A stretch of 64,000 nt of DNA from Flavivirga jejuensis (GTDB lineage: Bacteria > Bacteroidota > Bacteroidia > Flavobacteriales > Flavobacteriaceae): positions 342,140 to 406,139 of the forward strand of contig NZ_JAUOEL010000008.1 of NCBI RefSeq assembly GCF_030540765.1, written 5' to 3'. The notes under the pieces are model-generated. The model was not told where the DNA came from. It did no database searches and saw only the letters and a list, made by a program, of their open reading frames with translations. The first letter of the stretch is position 1. Every line of letters starts with the position of its first letter. Below, piece after piece: positions 27,054 through 35,447 of the stretch. Both the position numbers and the translations under genes were made by a program.

Positions 27054-28208
27054 TTAAAATCTTTTATTATAATTCATTATAAACTGGCAAGCTTCTCGAA
27101 TAGCGCCTGCTCCAGAATCTTTAGAGAGTACTATATCTGCATGTTCCTTAACAATACTTGTGGCATTATTTGGTGCTAAAGACCAACCTACACTGCAAAT
27201 ATTTGTAAGATCGTTAACATCATCACCTACGTAAGCAACATTACTTAAAGCAATGCCTTTATCTAATATAATTTTGTTAAGCAACGTGTATTTGTCTTTT
27301 ACTCCTAAAAATACATTTTCTATTTTTAGTTTTTCCATCCGTTTAGCAACGAGTTGCGAATCCTCAGACGTCATTACCATAATCTCGACATTAAATTGTC
27401 TCAAAATTTCAAGCCCCATGCCATCTCGCATATCGAAATTTTTAGAAAGCTCTCCATCTTTAGTGTATGCCACTGTTCCATTGGTAAAAACACCATCAAC
27501 ATCTAAAACAACATGTGTTATTTTCTTTGATTCTTTTTCTCGTTTTTGCCTTTCAATTAATAAACTTTCTATAGCAATCCAATCTGATTCTGTATCAATT
27601 TCCATTAAAGACTCGTCTGCCATTTTCACAATAGCAGTTTTATCTCCTAATCTACTTTTATTCTTTTTAAAGGCTTCTTTGGTAACAGTATAAACAGCGC
27701 CATTTTCTATTAATAAACCCTCAAAATCCTGACGCCTTGGCCTTTTAAGAGGATTATAATTTATAGGTGTTCCATTTTCGTTCCACAAAAAACGATGCGT
27801 ATTTACAACGGTTAGAGCTGAATCGTATTCATTCCCTAGTTTATTTAAACAAGTATTTATGTCTTCTCTTTTTGTAAAAGGAGACGTAGCTTGTAGTAAA
27901 CAAAAAGTATCAAAATCGTAATTTATAGATTCACTAAATTCTAACATGGCAAACTCGGTTGACGCATTATCGTTTGCACTTTCGTCACTTCTTAACAGCC
28001 CTTTCACCTTATCTGTCCAATGGTATTCTTTAGCTATAAATTCAAGAATACTTTCGTCATCTGTATAAACATAAACGACATCAAGATTAGAGAAAATAGC
28101 TTCTCCTAAAACCCATGTGAATAACGGTCTTCCAACCATTTTACGTTTATTTTTATTTGGTATTCCTTTTGATCCTTTTCGTAATGGAATAAAACCTATG
28201 CGTTTCAT
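27054..28208 (-). CDS. Fused acylneuraminate cytidylyltransferase and KdsC-like phosphatase
   Basis: A 384-aa two-domain protein. Residues 1-225 are a CMP-nonulosonate synthetase: GFIPLRKGSKGIPNKNKRKM (CTP-binding), DVVYVYTDDESILEFIAK, LLQATSPFTKREDI and LMEIDTESDWIAIESLL. Residues 230-384 are a HAD KdsC-type phosphatase: HVVLDVDGVFTNGTVAYTKD (D236, D238), IMVMTSEDSQLVAKR, GVKDKYTLLNKII and NVAYVGDDVNDLTNICSVG. The C-terminal phosphatase suggests the NeuB product is a 9-phosphate, as in the animal sialic-acid route or the Kdn route of Bacteroides. The mammalian CMAS has a related layout. It is the first gene after a 176-bp gap, so it may start a transcript. Confidence 0.87.
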   Translation of the reverse strand: MKRIGFIPLRKGSKGIPNKNKRKMVGRPLFTWVLGEAIFSNLDVVYVYTDDESILEFIAKEYHWTDKVKGLLRSDESANDNASTEFAMLEFSESINYDFDTFCLLQATSPFTKREDINTCLNKLGNEYDSALTVVNTHRFLWNENGTPINYNPLKRPRRQDFEGLLIENGAVYTVTKEAFKKNKSRLGDKTAIVKMADESLMEIDTESDWIAIESLLIERQKREKESKKITHVVLDVDGVFTNGTVAYTKDGELSKNFDMRDGMGLEILRQFNVEIMVMTSEDSQLVAKRMEKLKIENVFLGVKDKYTLLNKIILDKGIALSNVAYVGDDVNDLTNICSVGWSLAPNNATSIVKEHADIVLSKDSGAGAIREACQFIMNYNKRF

Positions 28209-28384
28209 TTATTGTTAGTGTCTTTTTGTTACTCTATTTATGCTAAAATACAGGATGTTTTTAAAAAATTGATTATACAGTGAAAACAATTTAATATTAT
28301 TTAATTTACATAATGTTTTAAGATCTTAGAAACATATATATTATTCTCATTTATACATCATTAAAATAGTATAACAAGGGCTAT

Positions 28385-29263
28385 TTAATATTTTAAATCT
28401 CTTAATGTTAATCTATGCTGTAGTGTGCTTTTTTTAATAGGGCGCCTATATTTTAGAATGTTAAATATTTGAAAAAGTGTCGAGAAACATACCTTAAAAA
28501 ATAGCTTAAAATATTTAAAATCTGATAAAGCATACTTTCCAAAATTATGAACCAGCAGCTTTACTATTTTTATTATAGGATTAGGATAGTAGACCAAATA
28601 ACATCGTATTGAATTTCTAAGTTGCTGCTCAAATCTAAAATAGTTTCTACCTTTTAACTTTCTTTTTTCAATATCTATCCTATGATTTACAACAATATTA
28701 TGACAAAATAGAATTTGATAATTTAAGTTTAAGACCTCTAAAGCCAAAGCAGGCTCTTCTCCATAAATATTTATCCAAACTGGAAAACCATTTGTAATAT
28801 TATAAACAGACTTTCTTATAGCAAATCCACAGCCAATAAAATCATTTGTAAAATAGGATTCGTTTAGTTTAGCATATTGTAATGCAACACCATCTGTTTT
28901 AAACAAACCTCTAACTTCCTGAAATGCTATAATACCAAGCCTTTCGTTATTACCGAACTCTTTTTCAACGTTATTAATAAAGCCTTCACTTATTGGGTGT
29001 GCATCATCGTCTAAACCTATAAAAACGGCTCCTTTAGCTTTTTTATAAAGGACACTTCTAGAAGGCGATGCGCTTAGAGGTTTTTTAGAAATAGTCCAAT
29101 TTACCCAATCAAACTGATGGACGATAGCCTCTGTAGTTTTACAATCATCAATAAAAACTAAAACCTCATGCAAAGACAAGTCAATCAGGCTTTTTAGTTT
29201 ATTTAATGTAAAACTTAAATCATCTGGTCTGTTTTTTGTAACAATGAGAAAAGACAGCTTCAT
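28385..29263 (-). CDS. GT2-family glycosyltransferase
   Basis: A 292-aa GT-A protein: LSFLIVTKNRPDDLSFTLNK at the N-terminus, HEVLVFIDDCKTTEAIV, and the metal motif VFIGLDDDAHPISEGFINNV. The acceptor region holds WINIYGEEPALALEVLNLNY. Near the C-terminus a hydrophobic and basic stretch (YFKLFFKVCFSTLFQIFNIL) suggests membrane association. Its start overlaps the stop of the GT4 gene by 1 bp. Likely transfers one sugar of the repeat unit; specificity is unknown. Confidence 0.87.
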   Translation of the reverse strand: MKLSFLIVTKNRPDDLSFTLNKLKSLIDLSLHEVLVFIDDCKTTEAIVHQFDWVNWTISKKPLSASPSRSVLYKKAKGAVFIGLDDDAHPISEGFINNVEKEFGNNERLGIIAFQEVRGLFKTDGVALQYAKLNESYFTNDFIGCGFAIRKSVYNITNGFPVWINIYGEEPALALEVLNLNYQILFCHNIVVNHRIDIEKRKLKGRNYFRFEQQLRNSIRCYLVYYPNPIIKIVKLLVHNFGKYALSDFKYFKLFFKVCFSTLFQIFNILKYRRPIKKSTLQHRLTLRDLKY

Positions 29264-30417
29264 TAATTTATTTTTGTTTTTGCAATGTTTTCGTAAATGT
29301 TTACTATTTGAGGTTGTAATATTCCTCTGTTGTAATGTTTATTTATAAATTTCACATTAAAATCTTGCGCCTTTTTTCTTAATTCCAGATCGTTTAAAGC
29401 TAATTTTATTAATCTGGATATTTCGTTTATATCTAAAGGATCATTTATTAATAACCCGTTTTGATGATGTGTTATTATTTCTTCTGAAACACCTCCTGGG
29501 TTAGATTGAATAGGAAAGCTCCCCATAGCCATAGCCTCTAATAGAGCATTAGGCATACCATCTGAAATACTATTAGCTATATGGATACAACTTTTCCCCA
29601 TATACTCTAAAATTAATTGATTGTCAATAAATTGACTTCTTTCATGTACAGTAATATTTAATACTTTTAACTTAGTCGAGTTGTTAATAAAGTTTAAAAC
29701 TGATTCGTCTGCACTATAAATAACAATTTGCTTATTATTTAGAATAGTATCCTGAAGTAATTCTATAGCCTGTAAAACCTTAACGGCTTGCCCAACACCA
29801 TCATCATAACCTTTTATGAGTATACAGTTACGCTTATTAATGTCTTTTATTTTAGAGTCGTTAATTTTTAAACCGCCGTTGCCAGGATAAACTCCTAAAA
29901 ACGTTGAATTAAATCCATTATTTTTTGAAATGTTATAATCACGTTTACAATCTGTTATTAGATAGTTTGTTCTTTTAAAAAATTGCTGAACTTGTTTTTT
30001 TATTACCCCCATCTCTTCAAAATAAAACATATCACTACCCCAAGATGAATATATTAAAGGTATTGTATTCCGTTCCATAACATCCAATATAGGCAATCCT
30101 GATAATTTCATTTCAAAGCAATGTACTATATCAGGTTTTATATCTCCTACTGTCTTTTCAAAAACTTGAGACGTGTCTCTTTCGTTAATTTTCTGAAAAA
30201 AAGCATATAATTTAGGTGCATGTTTTTTTATAGAAGATCTAAATATATAATCTTGTTTTAGCTTCCATCCTTTTATTTGAGTCACCCAATTAATACGTTC
30301 TACTTCTGGCCCGCCATCTGTAATATCAAACCAATAGACATCATGTCCTGATTCTTTCAATTGGTTCACCCATTGAAAAAAATGATGATTTGGTATGGCA
30401 ACCATGAGTATCTTCAT
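29263..30417 (-). CDS. GT4-type glycosyltransferase
   Basis: A 384-aa GT-B enzyme. The N-terminal half contains MKILMVAIPNHHFFQWVNQL and IPLIYSSWGSDMFYFEEMGV, the latter similar to the SxxGSD loop of GT4 proteins. The C-terminal half includes CIHIANSISDGMPNALLEAM, AMGSFPIQSNPGGVSEEII and HHQNGLLINDPLDINEISRL. The E-x7-E motif is D-G-M-P-N-A-L-L-E, with the first acid shifted to Asp. It sits 21 bp after another GT4 gene. Confidence 0.88.
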   Translation of the reverse strand: MKILMVAIPNHHFFQWVNQLKESGHDVYWFDITDGGPEVERINWVTQIKGWKLKQDYIFRSSIKKHAPKLYAFFQKINERDTSQVFEKTVGDIKPDIVHCFEMKLSGLPILDVMERNTIPLIYSSWGSDMFYFEEMGVIKKQVQQFFKRTNYLITDCKRDYNISKNNGFNSTFLGVYPGNGGLKINDSKIKDINKRNCILIKGYDDGVGQAVKVLQAIELLQDTILNNKQIVIYSADESVLNFINNSTKLKVLNITVHERSQFIDNQLILEYMGKSCIHIANSISDGMPNALLEAMAMGSFPIQSNPGGVSEEIITHHQNGLLINDPLDINEISRLIKLALNDLELRKKAQDFNVKFINKHYNRGILQPQIVNIYENIAKTKIN

Positions 30418-30438
30418 ATTTAATTATTAAATAGATTT

Positions 30439-31605
30439 TTATAGTGAAGCATTACGAACTGCATCTAAATAATTTTTACCAATCGTTTTTCTTGAATATT
30501 TATTTTTATAAACAGTCCTCAATTCATGTCTAATATTTGCTAGTATTTTTTCATTTAAATTTTCTATCTCAAAAATAGTGTTTACTAAAGATGCTCCTTC
30601 TTCAATGTTAAACCAAAATTGGTTATCTGTCTTATCTAAACGATCCATCATGGCACCAACTTGAGTGGATATTATAATTTTACCAGCTGCCATGGCTTCT
30701 ATACCAACCAAAGGACCAGCTTCTTCAAACGACGGAATGATTAAAACATCTATTCTATTAAAAAAATCGATTATTTGCTCACTGGATAATTCACCTAAAC
30801 AATCTATAAACTTATTGTTTTTAGTTAATCTGATCACCTCATTTTGTAGTGGTCCACTACCTGCTACTATTAATTTTTTATTGAGATTCTCAAAAGTTTT
30901 GAGCAATTCAACAATGCCTTTTTCTTTAGAAAATCTGCCTAAATAACCATAAATTAATCCATTAGTGACCTCATTAATTTTAATATTAATTAAGTCTTCT
31001 TCTAGTAAAGTAGTTTGGTCTATAATTTTTATGTTTTTTTTAGAAACACCAATCAATTTTTCATAATTAGAATTTGAATGCACTAAAATAGCATTGGCAT
31101 TTTTCAATAACTTAACTATTGCCTTTGGTATAATTGTTATTGTACCTGTTGTTCTGACTATAAGTGGTCTATTTAGTTCTTGACATAAAACTATAACTTC
31201 TTCCAACCATTTGGTTGTAAGTTCACAACTAAATATAATTGTATCATACCTAGCTATTTCTTTCTTTAGAGTACTAAAATACCTTTCATCAAACGAAAAA
31301 CACTTACTATTTAATTTATTTCCTATAAATCTATAGGCAGGCTCTTTTCGCCTGTAAATTAGTTTACATGCTATACTTGTAAGCTGTATGAATATATTAG
31401 AGTTAAATATTTTTTTATCGATTGTACTCCACCTATTAACATTATCTCCTAATAAAGCAACAGATTTTTTTGTCATTGGTATGGTAGAAAGAAGATCTAC
31501 TCGAAAATCTTTAGTTAAAGCATCTACAATGTTTTTCGCCTCAATTTCTCTTCCTCCAAAATCACTAATGGGACCTACAATAAGTATTTTCTTTTTTAAA
31601 TTCAT
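30439..31605 (-). CDS. GT4-type glycosyltransferase
   Basis: A 388-aa GT-B enzyme. N-terminal KKKILIVGPISDFGGREIEA gives the glycine-rich acceptor loop; the C-terminal half shows LIYGYLGRFSKEKGIVELLK, KLIVAGSGPLQNEVIRLTK, IIPSFEEAGPLVGIEAMAAG and KIIISTQVGAMMDRL. These are full GT4 motifs with E-x7-E. It is 4 bp from the acyltransferase-3 gene and 21 bp from the next GT4 gene. Cytoplasmic sugar addition to lipid-linked intermediates is likely. Confidence 0.9.
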   Translation of the reverse strand: MNLKKKILIVGPISDFGGREIEAKNIVDALTKDFRVDLLSTIPMTKKSVALLGDNVNRWSTIDKKIFNSNIFIQLTSIACKLIYRRKEPAYRFIGNKLNSKCFSFDERYFSTLKKEIARYDTIIFSCELTTKWLEEVIVLCQELNRPLIVRTTGTITIIPKAIVKLLKNANAILVHSNSNYEKLIGVSKKNIKIIDQTTLLEEDLINIKINEVTNGLIYGYLGRFSKEKGIVELLKTFENLNKKLIVAGSGPLQNEVIRLTKNNKFIDCLGELSSEQIIDFFNRIDVLIIPSFEEAGPLVGIEAMAAGKIIISTQVGAMMDRLDKTDNQFWFNIEEGASLVNTIFEIENLNEKILANIRHELRTVYKNKYSRKTIGKNYLDAVRNASL

Positions 31606-31609
31606 CTAT

Positions 31610-32689
31610 CTAATCAACCTTAATATTCAGGAATTTTAAATTTAAAATCTTCTTGTTTTTATATTCCAATGCTTTTTTCTCAATAAGATGCCAAGATAAA
31701 TAACCAAATGTTACCGATACTAAAATGGAATATATTATTAACTCATAAAGATCAAAATTAAAAAAATACATGAGTGTTTGTTGAATAGGGAAGCTATAAA
31801 TGTAAATACCGTAAGACAAATCTCCTATTTTTTGAAAATTCTTTAAAACTGGAATTGGCATATACCCAATTAGCAAAATAACAATTGGAAATATTATATG
31901 CTTAAAATTATTATAATAATTAAAATAAATTAACACGAATACAACCAAACATGAAATAAAAATACTGGAGGTGAAAAACAGAGTTCCTTTACTTATTACC
32001 TTATCAAAACCTAAGCTAGCCAAAAGACTTCCTGAAATAAAAAAAGCACTAAAATTCAAAATATGATAGCCTTGCATTCCAAAAACGAAAGCACCCGAAA
32101 ACCGATCTAAAAATAGTGTATAAGTAAAAAACAATATGATAAACGACATGAAAAGCATCATTTTTACAATTAATTTATTTTTTCTAAAAAAGAATAAAAT
32201 TGCAAGCAAGACATATAATGAAAACTCATAACGAAGCGTCCATAATGAACCATTTATTGAATGATATGGATTGTGGTCGAAAATACCTTTTATAGATGAC
32301 TGAAAGTTATACAAACTCATATTATTAGGTATATAAGTATAAAACTCCGCATTACTAAAAAGCGGAATACTTTGTTCGTATATAAAAGGAACTAATAAAA
32401 CAGACAATAAAAGCACTACGAATAAGCCTGGAAAAAGTCTTAAAAAACGTTTCTTAAAATAGATTTTTAGATTAGTACTCCTTTGAAGACTTTGAAAGAT
32501 AAAAAAGCCACTAATAACAAAAAAACCATTTAAGCCTATGCTTGCCAAGACTATTTGTCCGTTGGTAACTTTATAAATCCATTGAGCACTTTCACTACTG
32601 CCTGATAATGGGTACGAATGAGATATAACCACGAATATGGCAAAGAGAAACCTTAAAAAATCAAAATTATTATTCTTATACGTTTTCAA
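31610..32689 (-). CDS. Acyltransferase-3 (OafA-like) membrane protein
   Basis: A 359-aa integral membrane acyltransferase of the acyltransferase-3 family with about ten helices. Diagnostic motifs: NFDFLRFLFAIFVVISHSYP (catalytic His in the R-x10-H type motif), SIGLNGFFVISGFFIFQSLQ, KRFLRLFPGLFVVLLL and INGSLWTLRYEFSLYVLLA. These enzymes O-acetylate (or otherwise acylate) sugars of O-antigen, capsule or Nod factors across the inner membrane. Length matches the short form without a C-terminal SGNH domain, so acyl transfer may need no partner domain. It is separated from the GT2 run upstream by a 307-bp repeat-containing gap. Confidence 0.9.
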   Translation of the reverse strand: MKTYKNNNFDFLRFLFAIFVVISHSYPLSGSSESAQWIYKVTNGQIVLASIGLNGFFVISGFFIFQSLQRSTNLKIYFKKRFLRLFPGLFVVLLLSVLLVPFIYEQSIPLFSNAEFYTYIPNNMSLYNFQSSIKGIFDHNPYHSINGSLWTLRYEFSLYVLLAILFFFRKNKLIVKMMLFMSFIILFFTYTLFLDRFSGAFVFGMQGYHILNFSAFFISGSLLASLGFDKVISKGTLFFTSSIFISCLVVFVLIYFNYYNNFKHIIFPIVILLIGYMPIPVLKNFQKIGDLSYGIYIYSFPIQQTLMYFFNFDLYELIIYSILVSVTFGYLSWHLIEKKALEYKNKKILNLKFLNIKVD

Positions 32690-32996
32690 TAATTATTATA
32701 TCAAGTAACTTTAGGTCTGTATTATGAAATAAAGAATTTCTTGAAACCAACTATCCTCGGGGCAGAGTCATAGAGGTATTTTGCTGGTTTCATACCCAAT
32801 CAAGTTGAGCACAGGTTTTGACCTAAAAGGTCAAAAACCAAAATTCTGTATTTAGATTCCCGTTTTATTCATTCTTTAATATTTTATAATAATGAATTCA
32901 TGAATCTTTCGATTTCACGGGAATGACAATTTCAACGAAAACCCTGCCTTTGCCGGCAGGCAGGCTCGAGGCAGAGCCTAGGGGAATTCTTTTCGA
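32690..32996. repeat. Intergenic repeat-like element with GC-rich palindrome
   Basis: This 307-bp gene-free gap interrupts the dense locus. It holds a GC-rich hairpin segment CCTGCCTTTGCCGGCAGG at 32943-32960, continuing with CAGG, unlike the AT-rich surroundings. It also holds an 8-bp perfect inverted pair ATTCCCGT (32856-32863) and ACGGGAAT (32917-32924), and two related segments, TCCTCGGGGCAGAG near 32754-32767 and CTCGAGGCAGAGCC at 32965-32978. These match the style of small dispersed intergenic repeats I recall in Flavobacteriaceae, but copy number cannot be tested from one window. No ORF was found. It may act as a terminator for the upstream GT2 run or be a MITE-like remnant. Confidence 0.6.
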
Positions 32997-33776
32997 TTAA
33001 AACTTATCTGGCTTTTTAGAAATAAATTTAATTAGATAAGCATATCGCGATATGGCATACCATAAATCAATAAAAAAATACTTTATCAGGTTAAACACAG
33101 ACATTAAAAAACCCTTAGACGCCTGTAAAAAACTTATATCCTTATGCCAAATTTGGTAGTTCCCCAACACATCATTTTTAAACCTAAAAAAAAGCTGTTT
33201 TCTGGTTCTTTTGATTTCATAACTAAATATAGATTCTACAAAATCAATGTCATACCCTTCTTTTAAAACACGTTTAGTCCATTCTTTATCTTCAAATGTA
33301 GGAACATCTACTTTAAACGGATGCTTCTCCCAAACTCTTTTACTAAATGCAGATCCAGAAAAAATTAATCCAGATTTATTAGGGTCTACAGTTGCAGAAA
33401 CTTTATTAATAAAATTTCTATAATCATTGGCTCCATGTAAGCATCGTAAACCAGCTAAATTAGGGTTTTCTTCAAATTTCTTTTTTATTAGTTTAAAAAA
33501 GTCATGACTTACAGGAAAAGAGTGTGCACTAAAAATAACAACTACTTCATTTTTAGCTTCTTTAGCACATATGTTAGCACTGCCCCCAAAACTATAATTT
33601 TTAATAGTTACAAATCTGGCTCCGAACTTTTTTGCTACTTCATTACTATTATCTGTAGACAAATTATCTAAAACAATGATTTCCTCAATATCAGCAAGAT
33701 ACCTTTCTGTTAAATTTTTCAACAAAAAAGTTAAAGCTTCAGATTGATTTTTATTTCTAATTACAACGGAAATCAT
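32997..33776 (-). CDS. GT2-family glycosyltransferase
   Basis: A 259-aa GT-A protein: MISVVIRNKNQSEALTFLLK, then IEEIIVLDNLSTDNSNEVAK. The DxD position reads VVVIFSAHSFPVSHDFF (S-A-H), a variant seen in some metal-independent or rhamnosyltransferase-like GT2 enzymes. FEDKEWTKRVLKEGYDIDF holds the acceptor-site E-D. A hydrophobic C-terminal helix region (SVFNLIKYFFIDLWYAISRY) may bind membrane. It is the last of six consecutive GT2 genes in the direction of transcription. Confidence 0.85.
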   Translation of the reverse strand: MISVVIRNKNQSEALTFLLKNLTERYLADIEEIIVLDNLSTDNSNEVAKKFGARFVTIKNYSFGGSANICAKEAKNEVVVIFSAHSFPVSHDFFKLIKKKFEENPNLAGLRCLHGANDYRNFINKVSATVDPNKSGLIFSGSAFSKRVWEKHPFKVDVPTFEDKEWTKRVLKEGYDIDFVESIFSYEIKRTRKQLFFRFKNDVLGNYQIWHKDISFLQASKGFLMSVFNLIKYFFIDLWYAISRYAYLIKFISKKPDKF

Positions 33777-33790
33777 TAATCGTATTTTAA

Positions 33791-34636
33791 TTAACTATAA
33801 AGCTTTTTTACTAGCTTAAAGGGTTTGGTTATTATTTTGGCTATTTTATATTCTATAGAATTTTTAATTTTAATTTCACTGCTCCTGTATGTCCTTAATT
33901 GATGAAATAAAACAGTCATGCAGTTATCAAAATCTTTAATGTAAATATCACTATGTTTTTTAAAAACATATTCTTTAGTAGTTTCAAAATGATTATTAAT
34001 AGTATCTACTAACATTGATTTTTTCGATTTTCGATAATAAAACAAAAACTCTTCTATTACTTTATATTTCCAACCTTGTTTTGTAATTGCAAGCCAAAAT
34101 TCCCAGTCTTCAAAACCTGTTTTCATTTGCTCATCATAACCACCAACTTCAACCCAGCATCTTTTTCGGTATAAAGACGTTGCAACTAACTGATTTACAT
34201 AAAGTAAATAATGATATGTATCTCCTTTCGGCTTTAATTCATTAACAATATTTGAAGTGTTTTCAATAAAAAATTTGCTATAACAAGATACGATTGCCAA
34301 AGATTTATCTTCTATTAGTTCGGAAATTAATGTTGCTAAAAATGATTTCCCTATGATATCGTCTGCATCTAACGGTAAAATATATTCACCTTTGCTTATT
34401 TTAATACCAGCGTTTCGAGCACTTGAAAGTCCCCCATTTTCCTTATATAAATATCTAAATCTATTATCTTTTTCGCACCATTCCCTAGCGATTTCTCCAG
34501 TGTTATCTGGACTTCCATCATTAACGATAATACATTCCCAATTTGAATAGGTTTGTTTTAAAACGGAGGATAAAGCTTCTTCTAAAAAATGTGCTTGGTT
34601 ATAGCAGGGCACAATGATTGAAATGTTTACATCCAT
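33791..34636 (-). CDS. GT2-family glycosyltransferase
   Basis: A 281-aa GT-A enzyme with textbook motifs: ISIIVPCYNQAHFLEEALSS, WECIIVNDGSPDNTGEIARE, SSARNAGIKISKGEYILPLD followed by ADD (the DxD), and TGFEDWEFWLAITKQGWKYK (ED acceptor-site motif). It lies 14 bp from one GT2 gene and 1 bp from the other, in a co-transcribed run. Sugar specificity unknown. Confidence 0.9.
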   Translation of the reverse strand: MDVNISIIVPCYNQAHFLEEALSSVLKQTYSNWECIIVNDGSPDNTGEIAREWCEKDNRFRYLYKENGGLSSARNAGIKISKGEYILPLDADDIIGKSFLATLISELIEDKSLAIVSCYSKFFIENTSNIVNELKPKGDTYHYLLYVNQLVATSLYRKRCWVEVGGYDEQMKTGFEDWEFWLAITKQGWKYKVIEEFLFYYRKSKKSMLVDTINNHFETTKEYVFKKHSDIYIKDFDNCMTVLFHQLRTYRSSEIKIKNSIEYKIAKIITKPFKLVKKLYS

Positions 34637-34637
34637 T

Positions 34638-35420
34638 TTAAATCTTATTTAAGAATCCTAGTTTAACAAGAAGGTTTATAATCCTAGATTGTCTTAAACC
34701 TGAAATTATCCCCCGATACTTAATAACATCTTCAAGGTCTTGCACAAAGACAGCATATTCAGAATTTAAAACGCCTTGCCTTTCGTTTACTATAACGTTT
34801 TTATTATTCGAATTTGAACTCATCCCATCTAAATAGAATGTTGACAATGGTGCATTAATCTTTTGATAGCTTATATTGTTTTTACAAATACTGTCCATAA
34901 AAAATTTCCAATCTGATACAATTTTTAAACTCTCATCATATAACCCTACTTTATCAAATACTTCCTTTTTTATAAATGTAGCTGGATGTGGCAAGGTATC
35001 TTTTACAAAATAAGAGAAAGATAATACTTCTGGATATTCTTTTATAAAATTATCTTTTTCGCCAATAACCTGAAGGTTAAAATATATAATATCACTTTTC
35101 CCTAAACAATCTATATTTTTTTCTAATACTTTATTGTTATAAAAATGATCTCCGCTATTCAAAAAAACCAAATAGTCTCCTGTTGCTTTTTTTATACCTT
35201 TGTTCATAGCCTGATACACACCATTATCTGGTTCGCTTACCCAATAGCTTACTCTATTGTCTAAACTTTCTAAGTAAGCTCTCGTTCCATCATTTGAACC
35301 GCCATCGATAATAATATGTTCGTAACCTTTCCATGTTTGAGAACACACGCTATCAAAAGTTTTTTTTAACCCTTCTAGATTATTATAAGTAATAGTAATT
35401 ATGGATATTTTTGATCTCAA
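34638..35420 (-). CDS. GT2-family glycosyltransferase, paralogue of the 38017 gene
   Basis: A 260-aa GT-A enzyme: KISIITITYNNLEGLKKTFD, EHIIIDGGSNDGTRAYLESL, SYWVSEPDNGVYQAMNKGIK and YLVFLNSGDHFYNNKVLEKN. The metal motif is the N-S-G-D variant common in the WcaA/WcaE-like GT2 group. The C-terminal part (SLKIVSDWKFFMDSICKNNI and ending VKLGFLNKI) matches closely the protein encoded at 38017-38805, indicating gene duplication within the locus. It overlaps nothing but sits 1 bp from its GT2 neighbour. Confidence 0.9.
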   Translation of the reverse strand: MRSKISIITITYNNLEGLKKTFDSVCSQTWKGYEHIIIDGGSNDGTRAYLESLDNRVSYWVSEPDNGVYQAMNKGIKKATGDYLVFLNSGDHFYNNKVLEKNIDCLGKSDIIYFNLQVIGEKDNFIKEYPEVLSFSYFVKDTLPHPATFIKKEVFDKVGLYDESLKIVSDWKFFMDSICKNNISYQKINAPLSTFYLDGMSSNSNNKNVIVNERQGVLNSEYAVFVQDLEDVIKYRGIISGLRQSRIINLLVKLGFLNKI

Positions 35421-35447
35421 AATTATATTTCAAAATAATTATAATTC

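Noticed and set aside
27253..27693. 146-aa ORF opposite the NeuA-KdsC fusion
   Set aside because: Both domain motif sets of the fusion are intact on the other strand; this frame is serine/phenylalanine-rich antisense translation.
32690..32996. CRISPR array or small RNA in the repeat gap
   Set aside because: Repeats are not regularly spaced, there are no cas genes, and no conserved RNA fold was recognised.
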